Shown: positions 21,940 through 33,145, counted from the first letter of the stretch. The stretch: DNA of 64,000 nucleotides from Ischnura elegans (GCF_921293095.1 NC_060247.1:116207111-116271110), one strand, 5' to 3'. The notes: generated from the letters alone by a model not told the origin. Numbers and translations are program-made.

Positions 21940-22083
21940 GTAAGTTCTCAATGGGTAAATAATACTATATCATGAATTCTAATTACCATGAAAAACTCAC
22001 AACCGACAAAACTTTGTCGGTCGTGAGTCTTTCATGGTAATTAGAATTCATGATATGGTGTTATTTACCTATTGAGAACTTAC
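21940..22083. repeat. 144-bp palindrome with almost no loop
   Basis: Two arms of about 72 bp (from GTAAGTTCTCAATGGG to the central ACCGACAAAACTTTGTCGGT) match at roughly 92 percent with no real spacer. It lies inside the THAP-bearing element. It may be a nested short MITE or a structural part of the element. Confidence 0.9.
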
Positions 22084-23264
22084 AATTCATAATGATTCGT
22101 ATTAAGGTTCTCGCTACGGTCGGTAGCTATCGATTGTGGTGCGTTCGATACATTTTTCGATCGTGCGAGTTACGATATATCTAATGTCGACCTAATCGAT
22201 TGAGATTAGCCTGAGTGCCGTGTTCCTGCGCGCTTCGTATCCAATCGTACGTGCTTAGTAGCGGACATTCACATGCTGCGTACGCGCTTCGTCGACAGGC
22301 CGCGAACGGAAATTATCCATTGACGAAAAGCGACGGAGCGGCATAGTATCCCCTTAGTCAATGGGTACTATGTACATACGAATTAGATACGGAGGGTTCT
22401 GTGCCGTCTGGGAAATTGTTTTATACTTGGGGGGTAGTGGTCCCCCAGTCACTGCAAGCGCGACCCTATTGGAAAATTCTTATAAGAAAATTTCCTATCA
22501 GAAATTGGGCATTTTTCTTATATGAAAATTTCTTATAAGAAAAATGCCATTAGAATTTTTCTTATAAGAAAATTTTCATTCATCTTTTTTCATTTTCAAG
22601 TATCAATTACAAAATGTTATTTATTAGAAATTTTCTCATGGAAATATTTATTATAAATATCATATCATCATGCTTGAAACACTTGCGCAAATTCTATAAA
22701 AAGCTACATGAGATTTACCTCCCTCCTGAGAGTACAAAGTTAGCATTATACCTAATTTTTTTCCAAATGTAGGTGCCTATATCTGGTACACAGCAAACCT
22801 AATGATTTCCCATGTACCAAATGTAGATGTCTATCTTTAGTGTGCATCAAGCAAGGACATTCAAGTTCTGTAAAGTTCACCTGACTGGCCAGACAATGCG
22901 AGATACCATAGAGGTCCTTCAGGTCATGGGTTCTGCATAGGGTTAACGTCCCACATTCTAAAACAAACTAAAAGCAATGAAACCAACGATATCCTTTAAT
23001 GATGGACTGATAATAGAATATGGCTTTGGCAATCACTACGCAATGAAATATAAAGGAATTGCAATATGGAATATGATTTAACCTGGAAAATTGAAGAAGC
23101 AAATGATATAAAATTCAAGTTCGACTTGGGATACTTCAAGGAATTATATGGGAAGGAAAAGGAAAAATTGATAAATCAAATACATACAAGAAATGTTTGT
23201 ATAAGATACCAGAGAGAATGACCTCTACATGCAGATTTGGATAGATAATGAAAGAAATAGACAA

Positions 23265-23395
23265 CCCTGACGGCACAGAATCCTCCGTATCTAATTCGTA
23301 TGCAGATAGTATCCATTTACTACCGCTCCGTCGCTTTTTGTCAATGGATACTATCTGCATACGAATTAGATACGGAGGATTCTGTGCCGTCTGGG
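23265..23395. mobile_element. Hairpin MITE derived from the THAP-bearing element
   Basis: Arms 23265-23317 and 23343-23395 match at 52 of 53 positions around a 25-nt loop, flanked by AA. The right about 70 bp (GGATACTATCTGCATACGAA through to GTGCCGTCTGGG) match the right end of the element at 19907-22412, so the same transposase probably mobilised it. Confidence 0.85.
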
Positions 23396-24316
23396 AAAGT
23401 AAAATGGAATTTGATGCCATTTGGAGAAAAGGATACATAGAATATGGCTAACAATTAGTGCAAGATTTAGGGAAATTAATAGGAATCCCAGAAACACTGA
23501 TTGAGTATAATATTTTATGTATTTTCCATAAAATAATAATTGTGCAGATGTTATATAGGTTTACTCATACAATTAATTCATTCTCATTCTCTTCAGAGAC
23601 GACTAAATCACTCACTTTGTCCATTGAAACACTTTTCATTAAAACTTCGACTTATATTAGATATGCCACAATCTGAAAAATATACATGTCTATCTAAATT
23701 AATGATGAAAAGTTTAAAATTCCTCGAAACTGTCTGTTTAAGGTAACATGATTTTAGGAATGCCAGTTTTGTAAGACTTACCAAATGAGGTCAATGCCTT
23801 ATTTTTGTTAAAAGCACACGACTTATTTTATTAAACTGCTATCACAAAAACATGGTGAATGATTAACATATAAAAGCAATACTTAGCAACCTAACAACCA
23901 AACAAGGTTTCCATGGCAACCGTATCCTGCAACGTATGCAATCGTAGTATATATTATGCTCATTCATGGATCATATCAAACTTCCATCGGTTAATTAATC
24001 TATAGACTCGAAACAGACAGATTTTATAAGTCTACAATTTTTCGTGTGCTCTCAGGGATATTAACAAGTCTCATAAAAAGAAGCCTCAGCTTCTTGGAAC
24101 CATTTATGTCAAAAACCATACGGAAAATGCCAATAAATTAGCAGAACATTACTTAACAAAGATTTATACATTATTTCCAAAAAATCTTATAAGAATTTCT
24201 TAAATAATATCAATTGCCAACATAAGTTATGGTGACTTAAATGCCTGCCGGATAAAAACATGAAAGTTATGCGACCAACATTCTTATAGAATTCTATAAG
24301 AAATGCAAAGTTCTTA

Positions 24317-24440
24317 TAAGAATTTCTGTAAGACTTATAGAATCCTATAAGAATTTCTGTAAGACTTATAGAATCCTATAAGAATTCTGTAAGACTTATA
24401 GAATCCTATCAGAATTCTGTAAGACTTATAGAAATCTATA
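24317..24440. repeat. Tandem array, about four 30-31-bp units
   Basis: The unit AAGAATTTCTGTAAGACTTA followed by TAGAATCCTAT is repeated about four times; the last copy turns into an inverted half (AAGACTTATAG ... CTATAAGTCTT). It sits at the right end of the TIR element at 22463-24500. Confidence 0.85.
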
Positions 24441-24528
24441 AGTCTTACAGAATTCTTATAAGAATTTCTGTAAGACTTATAAGAAATTTCCAATAGGGGA
24501 CGTCGATTTGACTTCCAGGTGTCTTATG

Positions 24529-24891
24529 CATGGGGGTACCCAGCGAGGGGCAAGGGTAGATGTTTTAGGGGGGGGGGCGCAGCTGCCCCCCCCTAGAAGC
24601 AAAAATCGCAAAAGTCTTTAAGCAAAATCAGTACTGAATTAAAACGAAAGCATTAGACAAATTTTCTCTAAACCCACGAAAAATTATAAGAATTAGTAAT
24701 AGTAGATATGTAACGAAAATAAAACTATTTTCACAAGGAAATAATCTCATAAACTTATAAAGCGCTGTTATAATTTTCTTAAAATGTTGGTTTCATTCAC
24801 TTTTTCCACGCTAAAATGTCACAACTTGGCTTGCCTCCTCTAGACTACCTATGGCTTACCCCCCTTAGTTATGATCCTGGGTATGCCCGTG
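24529..24891. mobile_element. hAT-like MITE, perfect 8-bp duplication
   Basis: Flanked by GTCTTATG at 24521-24528 and 24892-24899. Inverted ends CATGGGGGTACCCAG / CTGGGTATGCCCGTG. It has C- and G-rich sub-terminal runs and no coding frame. An 8-bp duplication is the hAT signature. Confidence 0.85.
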
Positions 24892-24957
24892 GTCTTATGG
24901 ACATGCTTTGGATGTCTATTGGATGCCATTTAAATGACATCCTGTGAAGGCCATTAA

Positions 24958-25191
24958 GGCCGTTTTACACGGTACACGGAATTGCGCAGGTTAGAGCTGC
25001 ATTAATTTCTAAAATGGCGTGGAATTGCGCGTATGCATGAACGAAATTAGAACAGGGGCTATTTTGCTGTCTCGCATCCACGCATTCTCGCATGTGTTCT
25101 AGCAATTCACCGCTTTACACGACGCAATTTTGATTGCTCCTTCACACGTACGTCAGACTGCGCAATTCTGTGTACCGTGTGTAAAACGGCC
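24958..25191. mobile_element. MITE with GGCCGTTTTACACGG ends
   Basis: Inverted ends GGCCGTTTTACACGGTACAC and GTGTGTAAAACGGCC, with AATTGCGCA sub-terminal motifs. A second, more diverged copy lies at 58780-58999 in SORL1 intron 5. No coding frame; superfamily uncertain. Confidence 0.75.
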
Positions 25192-27000
25192 TTTACAGAG
25201 ACATGAATTAGATGTCACTCAAATGACATTCTATTATAAGGTCACTACAGGGACATCCATATATGGAGGCCATAAAAATGACAATCAATGGAAATGATGT
25301 AAAATAGGTCATAAATAATAAAAATTATGTATGTATATGAAATTAAAATTTCTTAATGGTGCTGGATAGTTTTCTTTAGTGACGGGAGGACCGGTGTTAC
25401 GTGTATTCATGGAGAATTAATCATGCATGTATTACTGTCACATGAATATAGTTGCTGTTATCTGCATTGAGTTGTGAATCAATGATAATATGACTGTGCA
25501 GTGTTTTGTTTGCATTTTGTGTATTCTTCCAGATTCCTCGGAAGGGTATCAACAGCTGAACATGTGAGTAGATTGTGAGGCATTACAATTATTAGGCAGA
25601 GTTTATTCATGTTATAGTGAACCATATTTTACCAAGTGGATATCTTGAATGTGTTGCCTATGCAGATAGGTCGAGGTCGACTCGAGTTAAACTTTAACAA
25701 TTAACCAGATGTTACCATTGCATTCAAATCAAAGGATTACTTTTTACCAAATTGTAACTTTACTGCGAAAGCGCAATTCTGTGAGGCCGGAATTCTGGCC
25801 TCGAGGAATTGGATTAATCCACAAAAGAAATACAGTAGCCTATTTTAGAAACTCCAGGCTTGAGACCATGCGCTTTTACTACAAACATAAATGCAAAAAA
25901 ATAAGGTTTTGCTATTAGCACAAAGACTGATATGTGCTGGAAATTTGAATTGACAGCAGTTTTCGTCTCATGGTGCCATGACTCGTAATTGTCAAGAGTA
26001 AGTAGGTTTACAAACTATGTACTCGCAATCAATGAATGTGACGAAAGCCTATTGTGTATATTCATAGACTGCATCACTTTTTCATCAGTTTAAGTTACCT
26101 ATGTAGACTCAAAATAGACAGATTTCATGTCTATGATTTTTCATGTGCTCTCATGGCTGCCTTTCCATGAATTATACGTATGAATAATATGTGTGATGCA
26201 TTTTCACATAACTAGCATGGTTTCAGGATGATAAATGATGCAGTGTCACCAGTGAGCTAAGCTCCATGAATTAGAAAATTCGTTAAATACTTTATACTAA
26301 TCACCATAGATCCACTTGAAATCAGCGTGGATTCCAGGTGGGTCCAACCACTCAATTACCACCAACACCATATATCCGCGGGTCAACTTGGATTCCACCA
26401 CCCATTTCTCACTGGGTACAAGGATGCACAGTAAAATTTTGAAACTTAGTTAGCCCAAAGAAAAATATTTGGGCCACATTATATATAAGTTTAATTTTTG
26501 TTAAACTCTTCTCCTTGATGCTACTCTTAGCATCATAAACGCTCGAAAATTTTATTAAAAAATTAGTCAACAGAGTAAGTGATCTAAACGATGATATGCT
26601 TAATGTGAAAATGCAATGAACAGTCTCAGAGTTATTTATGTGTGTCTACAAGAGTTTGTCGTGGACCACACGCTTTCAAGAAATCCACCTCGAGAAAATG
26701 GTCCTCAATATTTTGAATATATAAAATCTGGCTAATAGGAATTTTAATAGTCTACTCACCAAGGTGCTGATGAAATTATTTAAAGAAGTCCAATGGCTGA
26801 TAGCCCTCCTTTCCAAATACTGAAAAAGACATCCACAGGGTGTCTACAAGCGGTACGTTTGGGCATCCATAGGGAGTCCAGAGTATGACATCCAATGGAT
26901 GTCCCCAAGTGGGACATTTGGACATCCATAGGAAGTCCTGTGGACAGCAAATGGATGCCAGCCGTGATATCCAATGGAAATCATTGCAGTGGCTGGGCCC
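25192..27000. other. Repeat-rich intergenic DNA, no gene
   Basis: The words GGACATCC and GGATGTC recur at 24895-25300 and 26820-26980, suggesting the sub-terminal regions of one larger interrupted element. About 55 bp around GACTCAAAATAGACAGATTT (26107-26160) repeat 24002-24057. 27000-27120 holds a G/C-rich inverted pair (GGGGGGGCACG ... CGTGCCCCCCC), probably a small MITE. No protein is recognisable. Confidence 0.4.
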
Positions 27001-27654
27001 AGGGGCGGATCCTGGATTTCTTTCTGGGAGGGGCACAAGCAAGGCCGTGTCCAGGATTTTGTATTGATCCAGGGGGGGGGCACGTTCCCCCGTGCCCCCC
27101 CCCTGGATCTGCCTATGGCTGGGCCTGACCTCCCCACTCGCCATGCCACTGGCCTGCTTCATGGATTTTTAATAGTATTTGATGAAGTGGACTGGGTATA
27201 CACACAGACATTCTCAAGAAAATAGGTGCAGATTGGAAGGATAGGTGAATCATTTGTTATCTGCATTTTGGCTCATACTGGAAGTGAGGGAGGAGGACAA
27301 AGAATCAGAGTCGGCAAGCATTGGCCAAGGGTTAAACAGAAACATGGTTTAAACAGAATACAATAGCACCTTCAGAGTAATCAATACATGCCCCCATAAA
27401 GGTATATTATTGAGTGATACTGCAGTAAACCACAAATTAGAAATAATGTCTCAGTATTCAATTAATACTTGTTGCAAATAATGGTAATTGTTTTGAGGAT
27501 GATGATTCACCACATTCCAATGGTGCCTCAGAGTATCTCATACTTTCAACAAAACAGGCCTTCGGAAAACCTTCTTACGAAAGTTGTGAAGTGTGAAAAT
27601 GTATTTTATCATTTTTATATCATTGTACAAGCATAATTAGGATTAAAATTCCTT

Positions 27655-27790
27655 TCTGATATTTAATTTGTTGTGTGTTGTTTACACGCATATCCAAGCC
27701 CTGGATGATGAAAACCAGCTCCCAGGTAGTATTCGGACCCATGACATCAGGATTAGCAGGCGAGGACTCTATTCCACCACCACAAGAAAA
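27655..27790 (-). mobile_element. tRNA-derived SINE, diverged copy
   Basis: The minus strand reads TAGAGTCCTCGCCTGCTAA, a degenerate box B (GGGTCCGAATACTACC), CTGGG, then ATCCAGGGCTTGGATATGC, in the same order as the SINE at 8553-8750. Confidence 0.6.
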
Positions 27791-27869
27791 TGTGGGCATA
27801 GGTATTCCACGTTTATTGAACTGCCCATGCAAAAATTTGGAAAACTGTTAATCCACAAATTATTATAAT

Positions 27870-29390
27870 AATCACATTTCTGTATTCCCAAGGATTATGA
27901 AGAGAAGTGGAAGTCACTACTGAACCCACCTCCAATCAGGATCTCAGGAAAACAGAAAAAATCCTTTAGTTGTTAATTTACGACTCACTTGAAATATTAA
28001 AATGCCATCCCAATAAAATAAAAATCCCACCTAGCCTGCATTTTACAGGCAGATGAAAGAGAAACTGTACATAAGATCATAGTTAATTTCCTTTGATAGT
28101 ATATATTTGTTTTATACAAATATGCTGCAAATTAATGCAAGAAAAAGAGCTGAACAAGTCACTGCGGTAAATAAAATAAATACAGAAAACTGGTCTTTGT
28201 CTTCTTCAGAAAAATAAATTACAGAAAATTATTTCCACAGCAGCAATTCTGAGTTTTGCACATCACACTCTTACACAGTATATAATTTTTGATTAGGCTT
28301 GAGTTTGTCTACTCACTAGGAAAGAGCAGCGCTAATATTGACAATCAGATGGTGACTACAAAATGATGTATTATATATATGAACTGCTTAATCTAAGTAA
28401 TACTTCTTGAGGCCATTATTCCCCTTAGAATTACAGGAAATCTCACAAACTTTAATTAAATATTCAAACTGCTTTAGTAGTCAATTTACACTATCATAAT
28501 TGATACCTTTATATCCAACTTTCATGTCACGTACATTTCTAATGAGGCATACATAATTGAGATGAAGTTAAGCTTATTACCATTACTAGCTTATTACATT
28601 ACTAACAACTTATTACCCAAAGAATAGTAGGTAAATTTTGTAGCTCATGGCAATACCAAAAAAATAATAAAAAAATTGCTTTATACTATTGAAACCATTT
28701 TTTTTAAATGAAAATATTAATTTTTGTTTCATTTTGCAGCTTATTGCATAAAATTGTACAAGTTCAGAATATCAGCTCCACAACTATCAGCCATAATTAA
28801 TTTTAAGATTTTGATAAAAGCCAATGAATAAATAGCCTCATACATACTACCCACAGGATTTTTAAAGCTTTTTTTTGTCAGAAAGTGAATTTTTTGCTTC
28901 AGCAAATAAAATCTAAGCATGCTAAAGCAAGCATTAGGAAAACAGAAGTATCCACTCACTAAAACTGTGTGAGTGGTGATATGTCTGAAGCAGCTAGTAA
29001 ATTGTTCCCAGAAAGTAAACAAGCACAAAAGAATGTTCAACACTAGCACAAAATATTATTGAATTAACAAAGCTGTATGACTGAAGAGGTCAAAGTTGGG
29101 ATGCTGACCTGCATCTGCCACAAGCAAGCATGTTCAACTGGGAAAGCTATATACATATAGTTGGTTGTGATCAAGAAAACCCCTTCAAAGACACTAAAAA
29201 GAAAATAGACCTCCGCTTCTCAATGCTAGCATTCACCCTACATACAGAAATTAATCAGTTATTCCATCTTCAAGGAAGCATATGCTACATATCTGTGGCC
29301 AAGTAAAACAGCCTGAAGTTAAATGCTATGAAAAATGCATTAAACACCTCCAACATCCTTAATTAAATTCATGCAGGTATCATTTTTCAC
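27870..29390. other. A/T-rich DNA downstream of the DUF4781 gene
   Basis: Short AT-rich frames only. I see no protein, RNA gene or clear repeat. It should contain the 3' UTR of the minus-strand gene that stops at 29394, but I found no convincing polyadenylation signal. Confidence 0.4.
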
Positions 29391-29393
29391 TTT

Positions 29394-31595
29394 TCAGGAC
29401 CCTTCCTCTGGAGCATTAAATGGTTTGAAGTGTGTTTCCTCAAAGTATTTTCCATCATCTGTCTCCTGTACTATAACAACAACTGGCACTTTGTTGTCAT
29501 AATACAGGTACTTTGCACCCTTTTCATCAATTTGCAATTTTGTACTCTCCTCATCTATTATTCTTCTAATTGTTTTAAAATAATCTTGGAGAGTGAGTCT
29601 TTCATCAAGATCAAAGACAAAGCAACGATAAAATTGAACAAGGGCTTCGCCACATGTACGAAATTTGACATTTCCTTGTTCGTTGAGAAAAAAGACATCA
29701 GTATTGTGTTTATCAAACTCCCTCAAAAGAGCCGCATTTGAAAATTCTTTGTTTATCTGGCTCAAAAACTCCTCCTCGACACTCTCTGAATTTTGAATTC
29801 CCCATTTATTGTTGAATACATCTTCATTATAATCATCACCAAGCCATAATTTTGTTTGAATCTTGTCATCTTCATATTTTCTAATTTTCGTTTTCAGCAA
29901 CATTTTTTTGAAAAGTAAAAGAAACTCATAGTAATCAATGAAAGTCTCCTTTGTTTGGCATCCTTTATCTTTTGCCAAATTTTCTGCTTGGGATAACATT
30001 GAGACCATTTCTTCTTTTTTCTTACCTTCGTCTTGTCCAGAATCATAGTATCTGGAGAATACTTGACTTAGACTAGACACAAGGTCATCGTTCAGCTCCA
30101 AAACTATATTCCCATCAATGTTGATTGAGTTCCTTTGTATTTCTGATCTCACTTCCTTCATAAGCCTCATTGTTTCCCACGACAACTGCAGAAGGCCACT
30201 TGAATTCACCTTGGGTGCATCAAAGACATTTTCTCCTGTATTGTAGTTAATGGGATAGTTAATTCCAGCTTTTGTGTCAAAAAACATTTGCCCTTTCGTA
30301 GTAAGGAATCCGCCTTCATTGAAATTTATCCCTTTGTCAAACTTTGTTTGTCCTTTGATGACTAATCTAAATAACTCATCTTTTGATCCAATATTGGTGA
30401 TACCTTTAATTAATCTGGCATTGCCTTCCATCGTTGGACCCTCACCCATGGTTTCCTTGTTTAGTCTCCTCCAAGCTTTCATCCTCCTTTTACTGTCTAT
30501 ACCAGCAGCAAAATTGCTCTTAATCCCTTCCTGCACATCTTTAACAATCGCATTCGCAGTTTTTATATTAACTGCAGCATTGTAAAAAAAGAAAAGAGAA
30601 GCTGTCCACTGAAATAAATCAAGTTTAGTCAATTCACCCCTCTCTTTCCTCTCCATCAGGTATGCTAAGCCATTAACAATGCCAAGGCCATTGACTGACA
30701 AGGAGCCAAAATTTAAAAAATTTATGATGTATTTACTTGTGGTTCCAAGCAGGCCACCTCTTGCCACCACAGCTGCTGCTCTAGTACCAGCCACTGCACT
30801 TCCAATGCCAAAGGCACCACCAAGGACAGAGAGCCAACAATTTCGAGCCTCACTATCACATGGTGAGATGGTTTGATCATGTGTTTGCCGATCATACAAA
30901 TTTTGTATACCCCGAACTAATCCGCTCACCCCAGACACAGCAAAACCTATCAAAGATGCTGTTGCCAATGGGGCAGCAGCAGGGATTGCTAATCCTGCCA
31001 ACCCAACACCCGTTGCAACAAGGCCAACTCTAGAACTAGCCTTATCAAGTGCACCACATACTCTTGCTCCTGCATTGCAAGCTGGTGATGTGGAGAACTC
31101 AAGCAATACATCATCCTCATCATTTGAATGATATGTGCCATTTAAAGGATAGCAAAGTAAACTTTTGGGTAATTTGTTATTATTTTTGTAATCCAACCAA
31201 TTTTTGTATGTACGACCAAGGGAATCTAAAAATATAGCATTACCACCACTGCAAACTTTAATTATGGGAATAAGAAATTTGTTTTCATAATCCTTTCCCA
31301 CAACAAACAAAAATGCAACATGTAAATCACCTGCACCACTCTTTTCATACACTATTTCACATATACGATCTATTTCTTTCTTTTGGTCTCCGTCATAGCC
31401 AAGACCCTTTTCATCATCACATGATATTGATGGTTCACCATACAGCGCGAAGCCAACTTTTTTTTGCAGGGCCCATCTTTCATTCTCCTTGATGCAATCC
31501 CAAATCCTATCTCCAAGTCTCTCATAAAGACCCTGCTGGAGTTCAGTAGCTTCTTTCTTCCAATCCACAATGTCAGGAGAGTCCCAGTTCACCAT
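29394..31595 (-). CDS. Intronless DUF4781-like protein, 733 aa
   Basis: One uninterrupted frame, no stops or shifts, in a window where other long frames are dead transposons. Function unknown. Residues 140-180 (LLCYPLNGTY, then LEFSTSPACNAGARV) precede two Gly/Ala-rich hydrophobic stretches (about 190-228 and 254-282) that could span or insert into membranes. Residues 318-352 (RGELTKLDLFQWTASLFFFY ... KTANAIVKD) match the ELTxLDxxQFxxSxxFFxN ... KTA pattern I remember for DUF4781 proteins. The C-terminal half is charged and mostly soluble. No signal peptide. The ATG at 31595 is the first in frame; a possible 5' UTR acceptor (TATTCCAG) sits about 17 bp upstream. Alternatives are a retrogene or a transferred gene. 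The ORF is very likely real; the family name is fairly likely. Confidence 0.75.
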   Translation of the reverse strand: MVNWDSPDIVDWKKEATELQQGLYERLGDRIWDCIKENERWALQKKVGFALYGEPSISCDDEKGLGYDGDQKKEIDRICEIVYEKSGAGDLHVAFLFVVGKDYENKFLIPIIKVCSGGNAIFLDSLGRTYKNWLDYKNNNKLPKSLLCYPLNGTYHSNDEDDVLLEFSTSPACNAGARVCGALDKASSRVGLVATGVGLAGLAIPAAAPLATASLIGFAVSGVSGLVRGIQNLYDRQTHDQTISPCDSEARNCWLSVLGGAFGIGSAVAGTRAAAVVARGGLLGTTSKYIINFLNFGSLSVNGLGIVNGLAYLMERKERGELTKLDLFQWTASLFFFYNAAVNIKTANAIVKDVQEGIKSNFAAGIDSKRRMKAWRRLNKETMGEGPTMEGNARLIKGITNIGSKDELFRLVIKGQTKFDKGINFNEGGFLTTKGQMFFDTKAGINYPINYNTGENVFDAPKVNSSGLLQLSWETMRLMKEVRSEIQRNSINIDGNIVLELNDDLVSSLSQVFSRYYDSGQDEGKKKEEMVSMLSQAENLAKDKGCQTKETFIDYYEFLLLFKKMLLKTKIRKYEDDKIQTKLWLGDDYNEDVFNNKWGIQNSESVEEEFLSQINKEFSNAALLREFDKHNTDVFFLNEQGNVKFRTCGEALVQFYRCFVFDLDERLTLQDYFKTIRRIIDEESTKLQIDEKGAKYLYYDNKVPVVVIVQETDDGKYFEETHFKPFNAPEEGS

Positions 31596-31612
31596 GATGC
31601 GTTATGAATTTC

Positions 31613-32509
31613 TGGAATATTTCAAGGATGACACTTTTATTAAGTAGCACATACTAAATTTAATAGCATTTCTACCTGCATTTTAAGGTGAAGTAGGTTT
31701 TCACCACATCTGAGGATTGGACTTAAAGATTTTCAAAAATCCTTCATATAAAATTCAAAATGTCTTATGAGCTAGAATTACAAAAGTTTGGTTGGGCATA
31801 GGAACATAAAAGACCTTTGTATATTGTATCGTAGTTTTTGAGGATTAAATTTTGGTAGGAACACTTATCTAGCTATAATATGATAAATTTTGCTCTCAAT
31901 GTTATACAGAGCACTCATTGTCAGAGCTAAAACACATTGTGTGGTTTCTGTAGACAAGGGTGGAGCTCCCCCAGTATAAGCCACAGGTGTGTTAATTTTA
32001 CTACTTCCATTGTAAGGAGGCCAATTCCTTCCATGAGCAGGATTTTTGCTATGAATTTCCATGAAACCCAATATGAAAACCTGCACACTAAGGGCGGTCA
32101 TCAAACAAATTTTTTCTAAATTCAAAGTCCGGCATACGTCAAAATGTATCCCGAGGTACCAAATTAACAGAGAAAAAATTTTGTTCCTGTAGGTTCACAT
32201 CCTGCGGTGCCGCCAGGGTCATTTATGTTAAGAGTAGGCAACCCGCAACACCCACCCTCTTTTTACGCTATTTCGGCTGTAAGTGTTGTGATTTAAACAG
32301 TTTTTTTCAGCCGATTCTGCATCATTCATGTCTGAAATTGTCGAGGTAAGCCACAAAGATCGAAAAGTCACGTTTTTTATACAATAACCGATCTTAAAAT
32401 GCAAAGAAGCGTAAAAGAATTTGAAAATTTCTTAATGAATGTTATATATTTTAATTTTCTGTACTCGAATGGGCATGATCGCACTAATACAACTCATCCG
32501 TTTTTATAG
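31613..32509. other. Upstream flank of the DUF4781 gene
   Basis: Presumed promoter and 5' UTR region of the minus-strand gene. I see no TATA box I would trust and no other gene. Confidence 0.3.
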
Positions 32510-33145
32510 AACAACACCTTTCTCCTCTCCAACCCTGAAGTAAGGATCTCCTATCTCCCTTAACGCACTGCTCAGGTTACATCGTCTCCGAAAATGGCTC
32601 CGTGTTCCAAATTTTGCAGCTCTTCGCCCACCATGAGAACAGGTGCTACTCTGGCTCCCGGGGTGGAGCTGAACTCACCAGGTGGAGGAGGCTGCAACTC
32701 GAGCTCCTCCCGTACCCACCCACCCTTCAAGTCTTATGACATACCAGTCAAGATGCAATCATTTTTTGTTCCAAAATTGGTGGAGAGGAATGCTAAGTAA
32801 ACAGAGTGGAAGGAGGTGAGCTGCTGAAGACCATGTAAATACAAATTTAAACAAAGTAACAATTGTCGGTATCCTCTCCTCTTTCTACCTTTCCCCTCTA
32901 TACTCTTTTCCTGTATATATTCCCTTTACGCTACTGAAAAATTGTCTTGTACATGCGGATGGCAAAGTTTGGCGAGGCAAGGATTGCGTGCCGAAGTGCT
33001 TTGTTAAAAAGTGGATAAGCAATTAAAAACTACGATGAATGTGTTGATACGCTCTTCAGTTGAGAGTCATCTCTTTGGCGCTCCTCGACAGTTGCCTGGG
33101 AGAAATCTTCCTACATTTGAAGGTAATATGAAGTATTAGAAGTGG

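Larger units (their letters stand above)
19907..22412 (+). mobile_element. THAP-bearing TIR transposon (2.5 kb), AA target duplication
   Basis: It starts with CCCAGACGGCACAG and ends with the exact complement. Comparing the interrupted MITE with its uninterrupted relative at 53350-53612 implies a 2-bp duplication (AA). Inside lie a decayed two-exon THAP domain (20342-21130) and a 144-bp palindrome (21940-22083). No DDE catalytic block is recognisable. THAP plus a 2-bp duplication fits ISL2EU-like or related elements better than P elements (8-bp duplication), but this is inference. The right end is shared with the hairpin MITE at 23265-23395. Confidence 0.65.
19754..22453. mobile_element. hAT-like MITE split by the THAP-bearing element
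   Basis: 19754-19906 and 22413-22453 correspond to the left and right parts of the intact 263-bp MITE at 53350-53612: AGTGGGGTAG, then AACAGGGTACTAAAAGTA, then TTTATGAAGGAAAG, and after the insertion ATTGTTTTATACTTGG and CCCCCAGTCACTG. This shows where the inserted element starts and stops. Confidence 0.6.
22463..24500. mobile_element. TIR element with TTCTTATAAGAA repeats
   Basis: The left end CCCTATTGGAAAATTC and the right end GAAATTTCCAATAGGG are inverted. Both ends carry clusters of the dyad TTCTTATAAGAA. The interior has no protein, but contains the younger hairpin MITE at 23265-23395 and the tandem array at 24317-24440. No clear target duplication. Confidence 0.5.

Noticed and set aside
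26776-27225. Cluster of overlapping 60-128-codon frames on both strands
   Set aside because: They overlap one another in a repeat with G/C runs and GGACATCC words; frame openness reflects composition, not coding.
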